From Vibrio xiamenensis (GTDB lineage Bacteria; Pseudomonadota; Gammaproteobacteria; Enterobacterales; Vibrionaceae), in contig NZ_FNDD01000009.1 of assembly GCF_900100015.1 (NCBI RefSeq), forward strand, positions 97,579-161,578: a DNA stretch of 64,000 nt, given 5' to 3'. This document shows, one piece after another, positions 19,497 through 27,451 of the stretch; the stretch's first letter is position 1; the number at the start of each line of letters is the position of its first letter. Both the position numbers and the translations under genes were made by a program. The notes under the pieces were generated by a model that had not been told where the DNA came from, ran no database searches, and saw only the letters and a program-made list of their open reading frames with translations.

Positions 19497-20174
19497 CTAT
19501 TGGTAGAATATCTTGCCAGTTTGTACATCAAGGTAAATTTTGTTTTGTTGCTTTAAGCCGCCGCAGTAGACGAAATACACATCTCGTCCTTCAAATCGGT
19601 TTGAACGCACCCAGCCCCCGAGTTCTTCAAAATCCTCTGGCGAACACGTGCCCTCTTTGAGCAATTCATCGGCCTTTTTGGTGAACATCTCAAAGAAATC
19701 CTTAAAGTCATCCGATTTTTCAACGTATTGACTGACGGTTTCCAAACGCTCTTCACGGGTGATGGTGGGCGGCACTTCCAACAAGGATTTCATCGGCACC
19801 CATTCTGCAGTTTGTTCACCGCCCTCTTCATAGACATAGTAAGGCGTGACACGCCCCCAACCGTCTTTTTGTTCGAGAATGTGCAACTTGTCGCCACGGT
19901 ACACAAACCCTTCAATAAAGGCATCGCCACTTGGGGCGTTTCGAACCGCGAGTTTTTCTGGATTAACATAATAATCGGTGACCGGCTTAGGCTCTGGTAC
20001 CACCACCTTATCCTTTTCCAGATCGAGTACAGGTTTTGGCTTAAGGCGCTCTAATTCAGCTTTATTGGCCGCAGCCAACGCTTCTTGCTCTGGCTTCATC
20101 ACAAATAAGTAATAGCCCGCACCTGCGCCACCGACACCCAGTAGAAATAGCACCAACATGATGATCTTTTTCAT
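19497..20174 (-). CDS. Membrane-anchored SH3-domain protein
   Basis: 225 residues: N-terminal membrane helix (4-26), a short charged Pro-rich linker, a bacterial SH3-like region at about 68-132 (VRNAPSGDAFIEGFVYRGDKLHILEQKDGWGRV) split here only by description, and a C-terminal domain with two Cys that could bond. Such proteins often sit at the cell wall. Function unknown; single gene divergent from 20232. Confidence 0.7.
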   Translation of the reverse strand: MKKIIMLVLFLLGVGGAGAGYYLFVMKPEQEALAAANKAELERLKPKPVLDLEKDKVVVPEPKPVTDYYVNPEKLAVRNAPSGDAFIEGFVYRGDKLHILEQKDGWGRVTPYYVYEEGGEQTAEWVPMKSLLEVPPTITREERLETVSQYVEKSDDFKDFFEMFTKKADELLKEGTCSPEDFEELGGWVRSNRFEGRDVYFVYCGGLKQQNKIYLDVQTGKIFYQ

Positions 20175-20231
20175 AACTCTCTCAGCGATTTACCTATACT
20201 TAATTCAGACCACCTCACACCATGACTTAAC

Positions 20232-20846
20232 ATGCAATGGCGCCCACTTATTAACACTATAGCGGCCATTTGGCTGACAACTTTACCTTGGCTCGCTCAG
20301 GGTGGGCAATGCGTGGAAAGGAGTTGGAATCAGTTGATTGTCCAGCAGAAACAGCTCGACACTTGGTACAACCAACACGCTAAAAAATTTAATCAGTTCC
20401 TCGACATCTACCGTCAGCAAGTGTTCTTGCATCGCCAATTTACTCAACAGCAAATCGTCTCTTTTTGGTCGCCGAACAAGCCAGATTTACAACGTAAAAT
20501 GCGTGCGCAAATCGAGAGTTCTCAGCAAATCGCCTACCATCTACAGCAAGAGATCGACTTACTAACCGAACAGGAGCGCCCTGTCAGTGGCCTGATGGCG
20601 CAATGGCAAACCATGAGCCTAGCTTGTAAGCAAAATAAACAAGCGGTCAACGCCCACTCCAGCCAACAGTATGTTACCCAAAATCAGCAACTTTTAACGC
20701 AGCTTACCCAACTTAGTGACAAGTTAGTCACTCTAAAACACGCTTATATAACGGAGAGTGAGCAACTTACTTTGGCAGAGCAAACCGCCAGCAAGGCTGA
20801 TGTAAAAAATAAAGGGGCCCAAAACCATTCGGAGGGGAATAAATGA
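20232..20846 (+). CDS. Exported coiled-coil protein of unknown function
   Basis: 204 residues. Signal peptide about 1-23 (AAIWLTTLPWLAQG), then an almost wholly helical, Gln-rich body with heptad patterns (residues 35-185) and two Cys (27, 131) able to form a disulfide. The tail is charged. No family recognised. No good ribosome site is visible. Probably periplasmic. Confidence 0.6.
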   Translation: MQWRPLINTIAAIWLTTLPWLAQGGQCVERSWNQLIVQQKQLDTWYNQHAKKFNQFLDIYRQQVFLHRQFTQQQIVSFWSPNKPDLQRKMRAQIESSQQIAYHLQQEIDLLTEQERPVSGLMAQWQTMSLACKQNKQAVNAHSSQQYVTQNQQLLTQLTQLSDKLVTLKHAYITESEQLTLAEQTASKADVKNKGAQNHSEGNK

Positions 20847-20874
20847 TTCTGGGCCAACCTTGAACTGGCTTAAG

Positions 20875-21216
20875 TTAACAGTCCAAACCTTGCAGCGCAT
20901 CGCATTTGGCAGCGCAGATAAAGTCGTTACGATGCAATCCCTTGAGGGAATGGCTCCACCAAGTCACTGTCACTTTGCCCCATTCCAGCAAAATGCTTGG
21001 GTGATGAAACTGCGCCTCGGCAAGGTGCGCAACTTGGTCTGCAAACGCCCAAGCAAGCTTAAAGTTCTTAAATACAAATACTTTTTCCAGCTGTGGTATT
21101 CCCTCTCGTACACAAATTTGCCAATCTCTAAGCTCTGCCAACAGCCGTTGCTGCTGTTGAGTATTCAATGCCTCGGCGCCTTTGCTGCAAGCTTCACAAG
21201 TTAGTTGTTCAAGCAT
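20875..21216 (-). CDS. phhB: Pterin-4a-carbinolamine dehydratase
   Basis: Dehydrates 4a-hydroxytetrahydrobiopterin made by PhhA, so that the pterin cofactor can be recycled. 113 residues; the active-site pattern EAQFHHPSILLEWGKV and WWSHSLKGLHRND is clear. AAGGAAG precedes the ATG. Overlaps phhA by 8 bp, implying translational coupling. Confidence 0.95.
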   Translation of the reverse strand: MLEQLTCEACSKGAEALNTQQQQRLLAELRDWQICVREGIPQLEKVFVFKNFKLAWAFADQVAHLAEAQFHHPSILLEWGKVTVTWWSHSLKGLHRNDFICAAKCDALQGLDC

Positions 21217-22000
21217 GATTCACTTCCTTTGACTTAAAGCGCGCGGGTAATAACCCAAGCCTAATGGCTTGATTGACTTGGTTCATCACATCAAGGCAAG
21301 TAAGCCGATACAGCTGTGCGATGTCTTCAAGTACAAAGTACACGGGTTGCATGATGTCGATTCGATAAGGTGTGCGCAGCACGGTTTGTAAATCAAACGC
21401 TGCGCGTTCAGGCTCTGGGCTTTCTAGCGCATACACCGTTTCCCCCGGCGAAGACAAAATGCCGCCGCCGTAAATTTTGCATTCGCCTTTTTGCTTCACC
21501 AGCCCAAACTCAACCGTAAACCAGTAAAGCCTCGCCAAATAGACGCGCTGGGTGTGGCTGGCATGTTCACCAAGCTGGCCATAGACCTGAGTAAAATGCG
21601 CAAAATCATGATGAGTTAACATCGCACAGTGACCGAACACTTCGTGGAAAAAATCCGGCTCTTGCAAATAGTCAAACTCGTCGCGCGAGCGCAGAAACGT
21701 TGCCACCGGAAACTGTTTGGCGGCAAGTAAGGCAAAAAAATGTTCGAAATCAATCAATGCCGGCACGGGCACCACCTGCCAACCCGTTTGCGCCTTAAGA
21801 ACATGATTAATATCGCTGAGCTGCGGCGCTTTAGATGTGGGCAAATCAAGCATCGCCAAACCACTTAGATACGCATCACAAGCACGGTTTTCGACCCGTT
21901 TGTGTTGACGATGGATCAAGTCATGCCAAATCCGGTTTTCTTCTGCGCTCCAGCGAATACGCCCATGCTTATCAAGTGGCTTAGAACGGTAATGAGTCAT
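21209..22000 (-). CDS. phhA: Phenylalanine 4-monooxygenase
   Basis: Converts phenylalanine to tyrosine with tetrahydropterin, iron and oxygen. 263 residues, the usual bacterial length. Iron ligands H119 and H124 in FFHEVFGHCAML and E164 in FTVEFGLV are all present. The frame opens three bases earlier with GTG, but AGGAG sits 7 nt before ATG 22000. A TyrR-type box lies 92 bp upstream, suggesting induction by aromatic amino acids. Confidence 0.96.
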   Translation of the reverse strand: MTHYRSKPLDKHGRIRWSAEENRIWHDLIHRQHKRVENRACDAYLSGLAMLDLPTSKAPQLSDINHVLKAQTGWQVVPVPALIDFEHFFALLAAKQFPVATFLRSRDEFDYLQEPDFFHEVFGHCAMLTHHDFAHFTQVYGQLGEHASHTQRVYLARLYWFTVEFGLVKQKGECKIYGGGILSSPGETVYALESPEPERAAFDLQTVLRTPYRIDIMQPVYFVLEDIAQLYRLTCLDVMNQVNQAIRLGLLPARFKSKEVNHA

Positions 22001-22091
22001 CACATCGCTCCTATCTCATGCCTATTAGCTAAAGCCTAAGTCATCCCCAATCATGCGCTAGCCGCCTTCTAAACCGCAGCGACGACGACTG

Positions 22092-22109
22092 TGTAACAAA
22101 AATTTTACA
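22092..22109. promoter_or_regulatory. TyrR-type box upstream of phhAB
   Basis: TGTAAC-N6-TTTACA matches the TyrR consensus TGTAAA-N6-TTTACA at 11 of 12 positions. It lies between phhA and the divergent acetoacetyl-CoA synthetase gene. The match is direct; the regulator itself is outside the window. Confidence 0.65.
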
Positions 22110-22219
22110 TCGAGATATTTTTTCTTGAATATCATCAAGATGAAAATATAAGTCGCGTTTGACATTGATTAAATTGTCACCAACACTTAGTTCAGTCACA
22201 GCACACCACGGACACCAAA

Positions 22220-24220
22220 ATGCCAAACTCAAGGACTGATCATCTGCCACATCAGCCCTGGCAACCTAGCCAGCAGCGGGTGCAGGATTCCAACCTCAAG
22301 CAGTTTATTCAACACATTAACATGCAAGGTGAAATCATCACCGATTACCCTTCACTGCACGCGTGGTCGGTCGCCAACAGCAAAGAATTCTGGTTGGAAG
22401 TGTGGCAATTTTGCGATGTGATCGGCTTCCAAGGCAATTGCATATTTGGCGAAGGCATTGCCAAATGGCAACGGTTTTGCTCCAGTCGTGACACCATTTG
22501 GTTTCCCCAATCGCAGCTAAACTACGCCGAGAACCTGCTGTCCTATGCATTTCAAACGCCAGATGGCATCGCCATTTGGTTTAAAAATGAACGCGGACAA
22601 ACACGAAAAGTCACCTGGCAGGCGCTGTGCGACCAAGTTTCCATCCTTCAGCAGTGGCTAAAACAAAACGGCGTCGAGCGTGGCGATGTCGTGGCGGGGT
22701 ATCTCCCTCACCTTCCTGAAACAGTTGCGGCGATGCTTGCAACCACCAGCCTTGGCGCAATATGGACATCGACCTCTCCCGACTTTGGCGTTGAAAGCGT
22801 GGTGGAACGGTTTGGTCAGGTACAACCTAAAATTCTATTTTGCTGCAATGGCTACACCTTCAACGGCCAATCCTACTTGATGGAAAGCCACAATGCAGAG
22901 CTGGCGGCAGCGCTGCCAAGCGTCACCAACACCTGCCAAATCGATTATCTGCAAACAGGTCAAGATTCCCTGTTTGGTAGCGAACACTTCTCCGATTGGG
23001 AATCGGTTCTTTCGGGTTATTTAGCGCGCGGTGTGGAGTTTGAGCGTATCGGATTTAACGACCCGCTGTTCATCCTCTACTCTTCAGGCACCACAGGGCA
23101 ACCGAAATGCATTACCCACACCGTGGGCGGAACGATTTTAAATCACCTCAAAGAGCATCAACTGCACTGCGATATTCAACCGGGCGACCGAGTATTTTAT
23201 TACACCACCTGTGGCTGGATGATGTGGAATTGGCATGTCAGTGCACTTGCCAGCGGCGCGACCTTAGTCATTTATGATGGCAGTCCAATGACACCCATGC
23301 CCAGTGTGCTGTGGGAATTGGCACAGGAAGCCCAAGTCACGCTGTTTGGCACCTCAGCGAAATATCTGCAGACGCTACAAAGCAGTCAATTCTCGCCCAG
23401 CCAATATTTTTCGCTCACGACGCTCAAAACGATCTGTTCAACAGGATCGCCACTTTATCCCGAGCAATACGACTATGTGTATGCCAATATCAAACCCGAT
23501 ATACACTTAGCCTCCATTTCCGGTGGTACCGACATTTGCGGCTGCTTTGTCATCGGTAATCCGATTTCAGCCGTCTATCGCGGTGAATGCCAAGGTCCAG
23601 CACTAGGCATGGATGTCTGCGTATTTAATTCTCAAGGAGAACGTGTGGTTGGTGAGCGCGGAGAGTTAGTCTGTTGTAACAGCTTTCCCAATCAACCGCT
23701 CGGCTTCTGGCATGATGATGGCGAGCGCTACCACAGCACCTATTGGCAGCGATATGAAAATGCTTGGCTACAAGGGGATGATGTGATGCAGACCGAACAT
23801 GGTGGCATGGTGTTCTTTGGCCGCAGTGATGCCCAATTGAATGTCGGAGGGGTGCGGATTGGCACCGCGGAAATCTACCGTCAGGTAAATAAAATGCGGA
23901 AGGTTCATGATTCTATCGCCGCATCACGTCTGCGTGGTGGTCATGAAATTCTGACTTTGTTTGTCCAACTCAAAGCCGGTGAACATTTGGATGAAAACCT
24001 CAAAGCCGACATCAAATTGCGCCTTAAAACCCACTGCTCACCAAGACACGTTCCGCAAGAAATTTATCCGATCAGCGATACCCCAAAAACGCGCTCAGGA
24101 AAGCTGATGGAAATCGCCCTCAAACAGGCTTTAAATCAGCAGCCGATTGCCAATCTTGGCGCTCTAGCCAATCCACAAGTGCTAGATGAAGTACGAGCGC
24201 TAATTAAATCGTCTCAATAA
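22220..24220 (+). CDS. Acetoacetyl-CoA synthetase
   Basis: Adenylate-forming ligase of 666 residues that activates acetoacetate. P-loop-like motif YSSGTTGQPK, the family-specific FYYTTCGWMMWNWHV, and the C-terminal KTRSGKLMEI with the acylation lysine are present. Acetoacetate is an end product of tyrosine breakdown, so placement next to phhAB makes metabolic sense. Terminator follows at 24246. Confidence 0.93.
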   Translation: MPNSRTDHLPHQPWQPSQQRVQDSNLKQFIQHINMQGEIITDYPSLHAWSVANSKEFWLEVWQFCDVIGFQGNCIFGEGIAKWQRFCSSRDTIWFPQSQLNYAENLLSYAFQTPDGIAIWFKNERGQTRKVTWQALCDQVSILQQWLKQNGVERGDVVAGYLPHLPETVAAMLATTSLGAIWTSTSPDFGVESVVERFGQVQPKILFCCNGYTFNGQSYLMESHNAELAAALPSVTNTCQIDYLQTGQDSLFGSEHFSDWESVLSGYLARGVEFERIGFNDPLFILYSSGTTGQPKCITHTVGGTILNHLKEHQLHCDIQPGDRVFYYTTCGWMMWNWHVSALASGATLVIYDGSPMTPMPSVLWELAQEAQVTLFGTSAKYLQTLQSSQFSPSQYFSLTTLKTICSTGSPLYPEQYDYVYANIKPDIHLASISGGTDICGCFVIGNPISAVYRGECQGPALGMDVCVFNSQGERVVGERGELVCCNSFPNQPLGFWHDDGERYHSTYWQRYENAWLQGDDVMQTEHGGMVFFGRSDAQLNVGGVRIGTAEIYRQVNKMRKVHDSIAASRLRGGHEILTLFVQLKAGEHLDENLKADIKLRLKTHCSPRHVPQEIYPISDTPKTRSGKLMEIALKQALNQQPIANLGALANPQVLDEVRALIKSSQ

Positions 24221-24245
24221 ACAATCTTAGCGGTACGCCAAACAG

Positions 24246-24273
24246 AAAAGACCTCGAAATTTCGAGGTCTTTT
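24246..24273. terminator. Bidirectional terminator
   Basis: Perfect 14-bp palindromic stem centred on AAATTT (GACCTCG/CGAGGTC core) with A and T runs on its edges, between convergent genes. Confidence 0.9.
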
Positions 24274-24299
24274 GCATGCAACGAGTCATGAAAATCGGG

Positions 24300-24881
24300 C
24301 TATTTTTGCGCTACGCACATCACCACTTGTTGAGTACCAAGCTCGGTGTCGATGCTAAATGGTGTCGTCACCGTCACTTGCTCAAAACCGACACTGCTAA
24401 GCACTTGCTTTGCGCGTTGCACGGAAATGCCTTCAATATCGTTGGGGCTATCACTTAGCCAATCCCACTGAATAAAGTAACCGCCCTCATCAAGCAGCGA
24501 ATAAACGATATCAGCGATATCCGCGTAATTGGTCAAAAAGCCACACACGGATGAGGCCGTCACAACATCAAACTGGCCACGAAACGCCGGATGAATCGCG
24601 ACTAAACCGCGAGTTAACATGTCAACCACTGGCTCTACATTACTCAGCTCTTTTTGATCGAGCTGCTCAATCATGGCTTCAGAGCCATCAAGCGCCACAA
24701 TATCTTTGGCCAGCGGAGACATTTTTTGGCATAACTGCCCAGTGCCGCAGCCAAAATCTAAAACATGCTTTCCTGAAAGGTCCACAATTGCAGTCAGTGA
24801 ATCAAATGCCTTGGTCGCGAAATTAACCGTTGCTGGGTTACGTTCCCATTCAGCGGCGTAATCATCCCAATTCATTGCCAT
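24300..24881 (-). CDS. Class I SAM-dependent methyltransferase
   Basis: 193-residue methyltransferase with motif I VLDFGCGTGQLCQ, the acidic LDGS of strand 2 and motif IV VTASSVCGFL. Small single-domain form; the acceptor is unknown. Two ATGs are adjacent; GGGAG favours 24881. Confidence 0.85.
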   Translation of the reverse strand: MAMNWDDYAAEWERNPATVNFATKAFDSLTAIVDLSGKHVLDFGCGTGQLCQKMSPLAKDIVALDGSEAMIEQLDQKELSNVEPVVDMLTRGLVAIHPAFRGQFDVVTASSVCGFLTNYADIADIVYSLLDEGGYFIQWDWLSDSPNDIEGISVQRAKQVLSSVGFEQVTVTTPFSIDTELGTQQVVMCVAQK

Positions 24882-25088
24882 CATGATCTCCCTATAACTT
24901 CATACATCTGGCAGGTACTTCACAAGAGTAAACTAAAACTGGCGCTAGTTCATAGCCTTAAATCAGTTAAAACGGACATCTGCCGATAATTTGGTTAAAA
25001 TTACGCAGCAACCTCGCGAGGCGAGTCGAACCCAATTGACTTGCGCTCGTGTTTTAGCATCGCGGATTTTGGAGCCTATTTTTACGTT

Positions 25089-25967
25089 ATGAACGTATCG
25101 CAAATTGAATCTTTTTGTTTGATCGCCGATCTCGGTTCGGTTTCCGAAGCCGCGCGCCAACTCGATTGCAATCGAACTAAACTTAGCATGGCGATCAAAG
25201 CGCTTGAAAAAGAGCTCGAAATCGAACTGTTCGTGCGCAGTGGCAACCACGTTGCACTATCCGAAGCTGGCAAAGCAATTTATAAAGATTGCCAAAATAT
25301 GCTCGCAACCGCGTCAAGAATCAAGCAAACCTGCCTACAAGTATCAGGCGAATTTAACGCCGAGTTGTGGATTGCTCGAGATGACTCGCTGCCTGACGAG
25401 TTGTGGCAAGAACTGGCGCACACCCTCAATCATAAATTTCCCGCCACATCCTTTAATATCGTTCTCGCCTCAAGTGGCGATTTATCCAATCTGGTCGGCA
25501 CTCAACAAGTCGACTTTGCGTTTGGGGTTGACTACGAACGACTGGATAACCCGCTCATCACCTACCAACCGCTGGGTAAAATTCGCATGATGTCGGTATG
25601 TAAGAGCGGCCACCGCCTTACCAAACTAAGCCGAGTGTCGGATGAAGAATTGCGTAACGCAATGCAAGCGGTGATGGTGTATCTCAACGAAAAAGACAAC
25701 CCTGAACTGCAGCCGCTATCACTGACCCATATTGGCTTTTCAAGTTTTGATTACATTCTCAATACCATTCTTACAGAAGATGCGTGGGGAGTTTTGCCAG
25801 AGCCGTTAATTCGTCATTACCTACGTAAGCAAGAGCTGGCAGTAATTAAACACACCTATGGCTTAACCCAAGAAGATTACTGTATGTTGACGGCCGCAGG
25901 CATGGCTGAACACCCGGGAATGACCTGGCTTGCCGATCAATTGAACGAATATCTCTTTGACTTCTAA
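25089..25967 (+). CDS. LysR-family transcriptional regulator
   Basis: 292 residues. HTH segment GSVSEAARQLDCNRTKLSMAI near the N-terminus and a divergent effector domain. The frame is open from 25041, but the LysR start MNVSQIESFCLIAD fits 25089. Its ribosome site is poor. No clear target among neighbours. Confidence 0.87.
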   Translation: MNVSQIESFCLIADLGSVSEAARQLDCNRTKLSMAIKALEKELEIELFVRSGNHVALSEAGKAIYKDCQNMLATASRIKQTCLQVSGEFNAELWIARDDSLPDELWQELAHTLNHKFPATSFNIVLASSGDLSNLVGTQQVDFAFGVDYERLDNPLITYQPLGKIRMMSVCKSGHRLTKLSRVSDEELRNAMQAVMVYLNEKDNPELQPLSLTHIGFSSFDYILNTILTEDAWGVLPEPLIRHYLRKQELAVIKHTYGLTQEDYCMLTAAGMAEHPGMTWLADQLNEYLFDF

Positions 25968-26076
25968 CCATGTTTCATTCTGATGACGTTCGAAAATCAC
26001 TCAGCGTCAAATATGTTGTCACCAAAAATCTTACCTAAGTGGTTGTTTCAAAATAAGTAACCAGAATTTTTCGCTA

Positions 26077-26105
26077 TTGACACACCACTTATCTGGATAT
26101 TTGAT
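26077..26105 (+). promoter_or_regulatory. Candidate promoter of the CDF gene
   Basis: TTGACA, 17-nt spacer, TTTGAT, 59 bp before the ATG. The -35 is perfect and the -10 is weak. Confidence 0.4.
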
Positions 26106-26163
26106 TTGTCAAAAATGCAAATAAACAGAACAATATGGCCATCTAATTTATTGAGTAAACATT

Positions 26164-27057
26164 ATGTGTGCCAGGACAAGCTTAAACGAAAAACGAATTC
26201 TAACTCTTTCTGCCCTTTTAGCATCAGGCTTTGCCGGCGGTGGATTAGTGCTCGGATTACTCGTTGGCTCTCTGGTAATTATGTTTGACGGCGTCTATTC
26301 AATGGTTAGCCTGCTGTTAACATTATTGTCACTCGCAGCATCGCGTTATATGCGCAAACCATCACAAGGCCAATTCCAATACGGCAAAGCCATGCTTGAG
26401 CCGGTTGTTATCATGATCAAAGGCAGCGTGATTTTGTCGGTGGTGTGTTATTCACTCTACTCTGCAGTAAGTGCACTTTTTACTGGCGGACGTGAAGTCG
26501 ATGCGTCGATTGCCACACTGTTTGGCATCATCAACGTAATCGGCTGTAGCTACGCTTGGTGGACTATTGCTAAGAACTCAAAGCGTTTTTCATCCGGTCT
26601 TATCGAAGCAGAAACCAAACAGTGGAAAATGGACACCCTACTGAGTGTCGCAGTAACGGCAGGTTTTGTGTGTGCGTGGTTACTGTCTATCAGCCCGTGG
26701 GCGCAATACGAAGTGTATGCCGACCCGGTTATGATGCTATTGATGTCGTTTTACTTTATCAAAGTGCCATTTGATATGATCAAAGGCGCAGCGCGCGAAC
26801 TGCTGATGATGCGCCCAAGCAAAGAGATTTGTCAGTTAGTCGGCAGTGAAATTGCCGCGTTGGACGAACAATCACCACAAAACTTTAAACTGGCAGGCGT
26901 CACCAAAATTGGTCAAGAACTGCGCGTAAAAGTGGATATTCATAGCACCAGCCAGCAGCTAGATGTCAAACACCTTGACCGTGCTCGTCGAGTGCTGAAA
27001 GACAAGTTATCAAAACTGTCACTGGATCTGAACCTAACCATGAACATCGCCAACTAA
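26164..27057 (+). CDS. Cation diffusion facilitator-like transporter with altered metal site
   Basis: 297 residues: six membrane spans (about 14-200) and a C-terminal cytoplasmic alpha/beta domain, the CDF layout, with the family motif YGKAMLEPV. The usual metal pairs are changed: TM2 has D-x-x-x-S (FDGVYS) where D/H-x-x-x-D is expected, and TM5 has Q-x-x-x-D (QWKMD) in place of H-x-x-x-D. It may move another ion or use other ligands. Single gene with terminator at 27131. Confidence 0.8.
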   Translation: MCARTSLNEKRILTLSALLASGFAGGGLVLGLLVGSLVIMFDGVYSMVSLLLTLLSLAASRYMRKPSQGQFQYGKAMLEPVVIMIKGSVILSVVCYSLYSAVSALFTGGREVDASIATLFGIINVIGCSYAWWTIAKNSKRFSSGLIEAETKQWKMDTLLSVAVTAGFVCAWLLSISPWAQYEVYADPVMMLLMSFYFIKVPFDMIKGAARELLMMRPSKEICQLVGSEIAALDEQSPQNFKLAGVTKIGQELRVKVDIHSTSQQLDVKHLDRARRVLKDKLSKLSLDLNLTMNIAN

Positions 27058-27130
27058 TCGGTTGGCGCTGCTCTCTAATGATTGCTTAAGACAAAGCGAT
27101 AACTTCAGCGCTTGTGCAATTCGCTTTACT

Positions 27131-27165
27131 AGACTTGGTGGTTAAATACCAAGTCTTTTTATTTT
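27131..27165 (+). terminator. Rho-independent terminator after the CDF gene
   Basis: Stem AGACTTGGT/ACCAAGTCT, 8-nt loop, then TTTTATTTT. Confidence 0.88.
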
Positions 27166-27451
27166 GAAACAATCTATATGCGACTTTATATTTCCCAATA
27201 TAAAAATCATAACCAATAAATATCAAATACCCACTTAAATAAACAAAACATATAATTGAATCAGGCAAAGCAACTGTTTTAAAATTCAAAAGAAAAATAT
27301 ATCCATTCAAAAAATTACACTCGAAAATTATTTAAATTAATTTAGATCAACAAACCTATAGAATTATTCTCCATTCACCTTTGTGAAATAAATCCTTTAT
27401 ATTTCTGAAATATACCAAAAATACTTTAGGCATTTTCTTTGAGATGCTCTA
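27166..27451. other. AT-rich intergenic stretch
   Basis: Very AT-rich DNA before the phosphoesterase gene. I see no convincing gene, repeat or binding site; the promoter of the gene at 27452 must lie here. Confidence 0.5.

Noticed and set aside
22004..22090. A GG-N10-GC pattern before phhA (sigma-54-like)
   Set aside because: Only the four anchor bases fit; the rest is far from TGGCAC-N5-TTGC.
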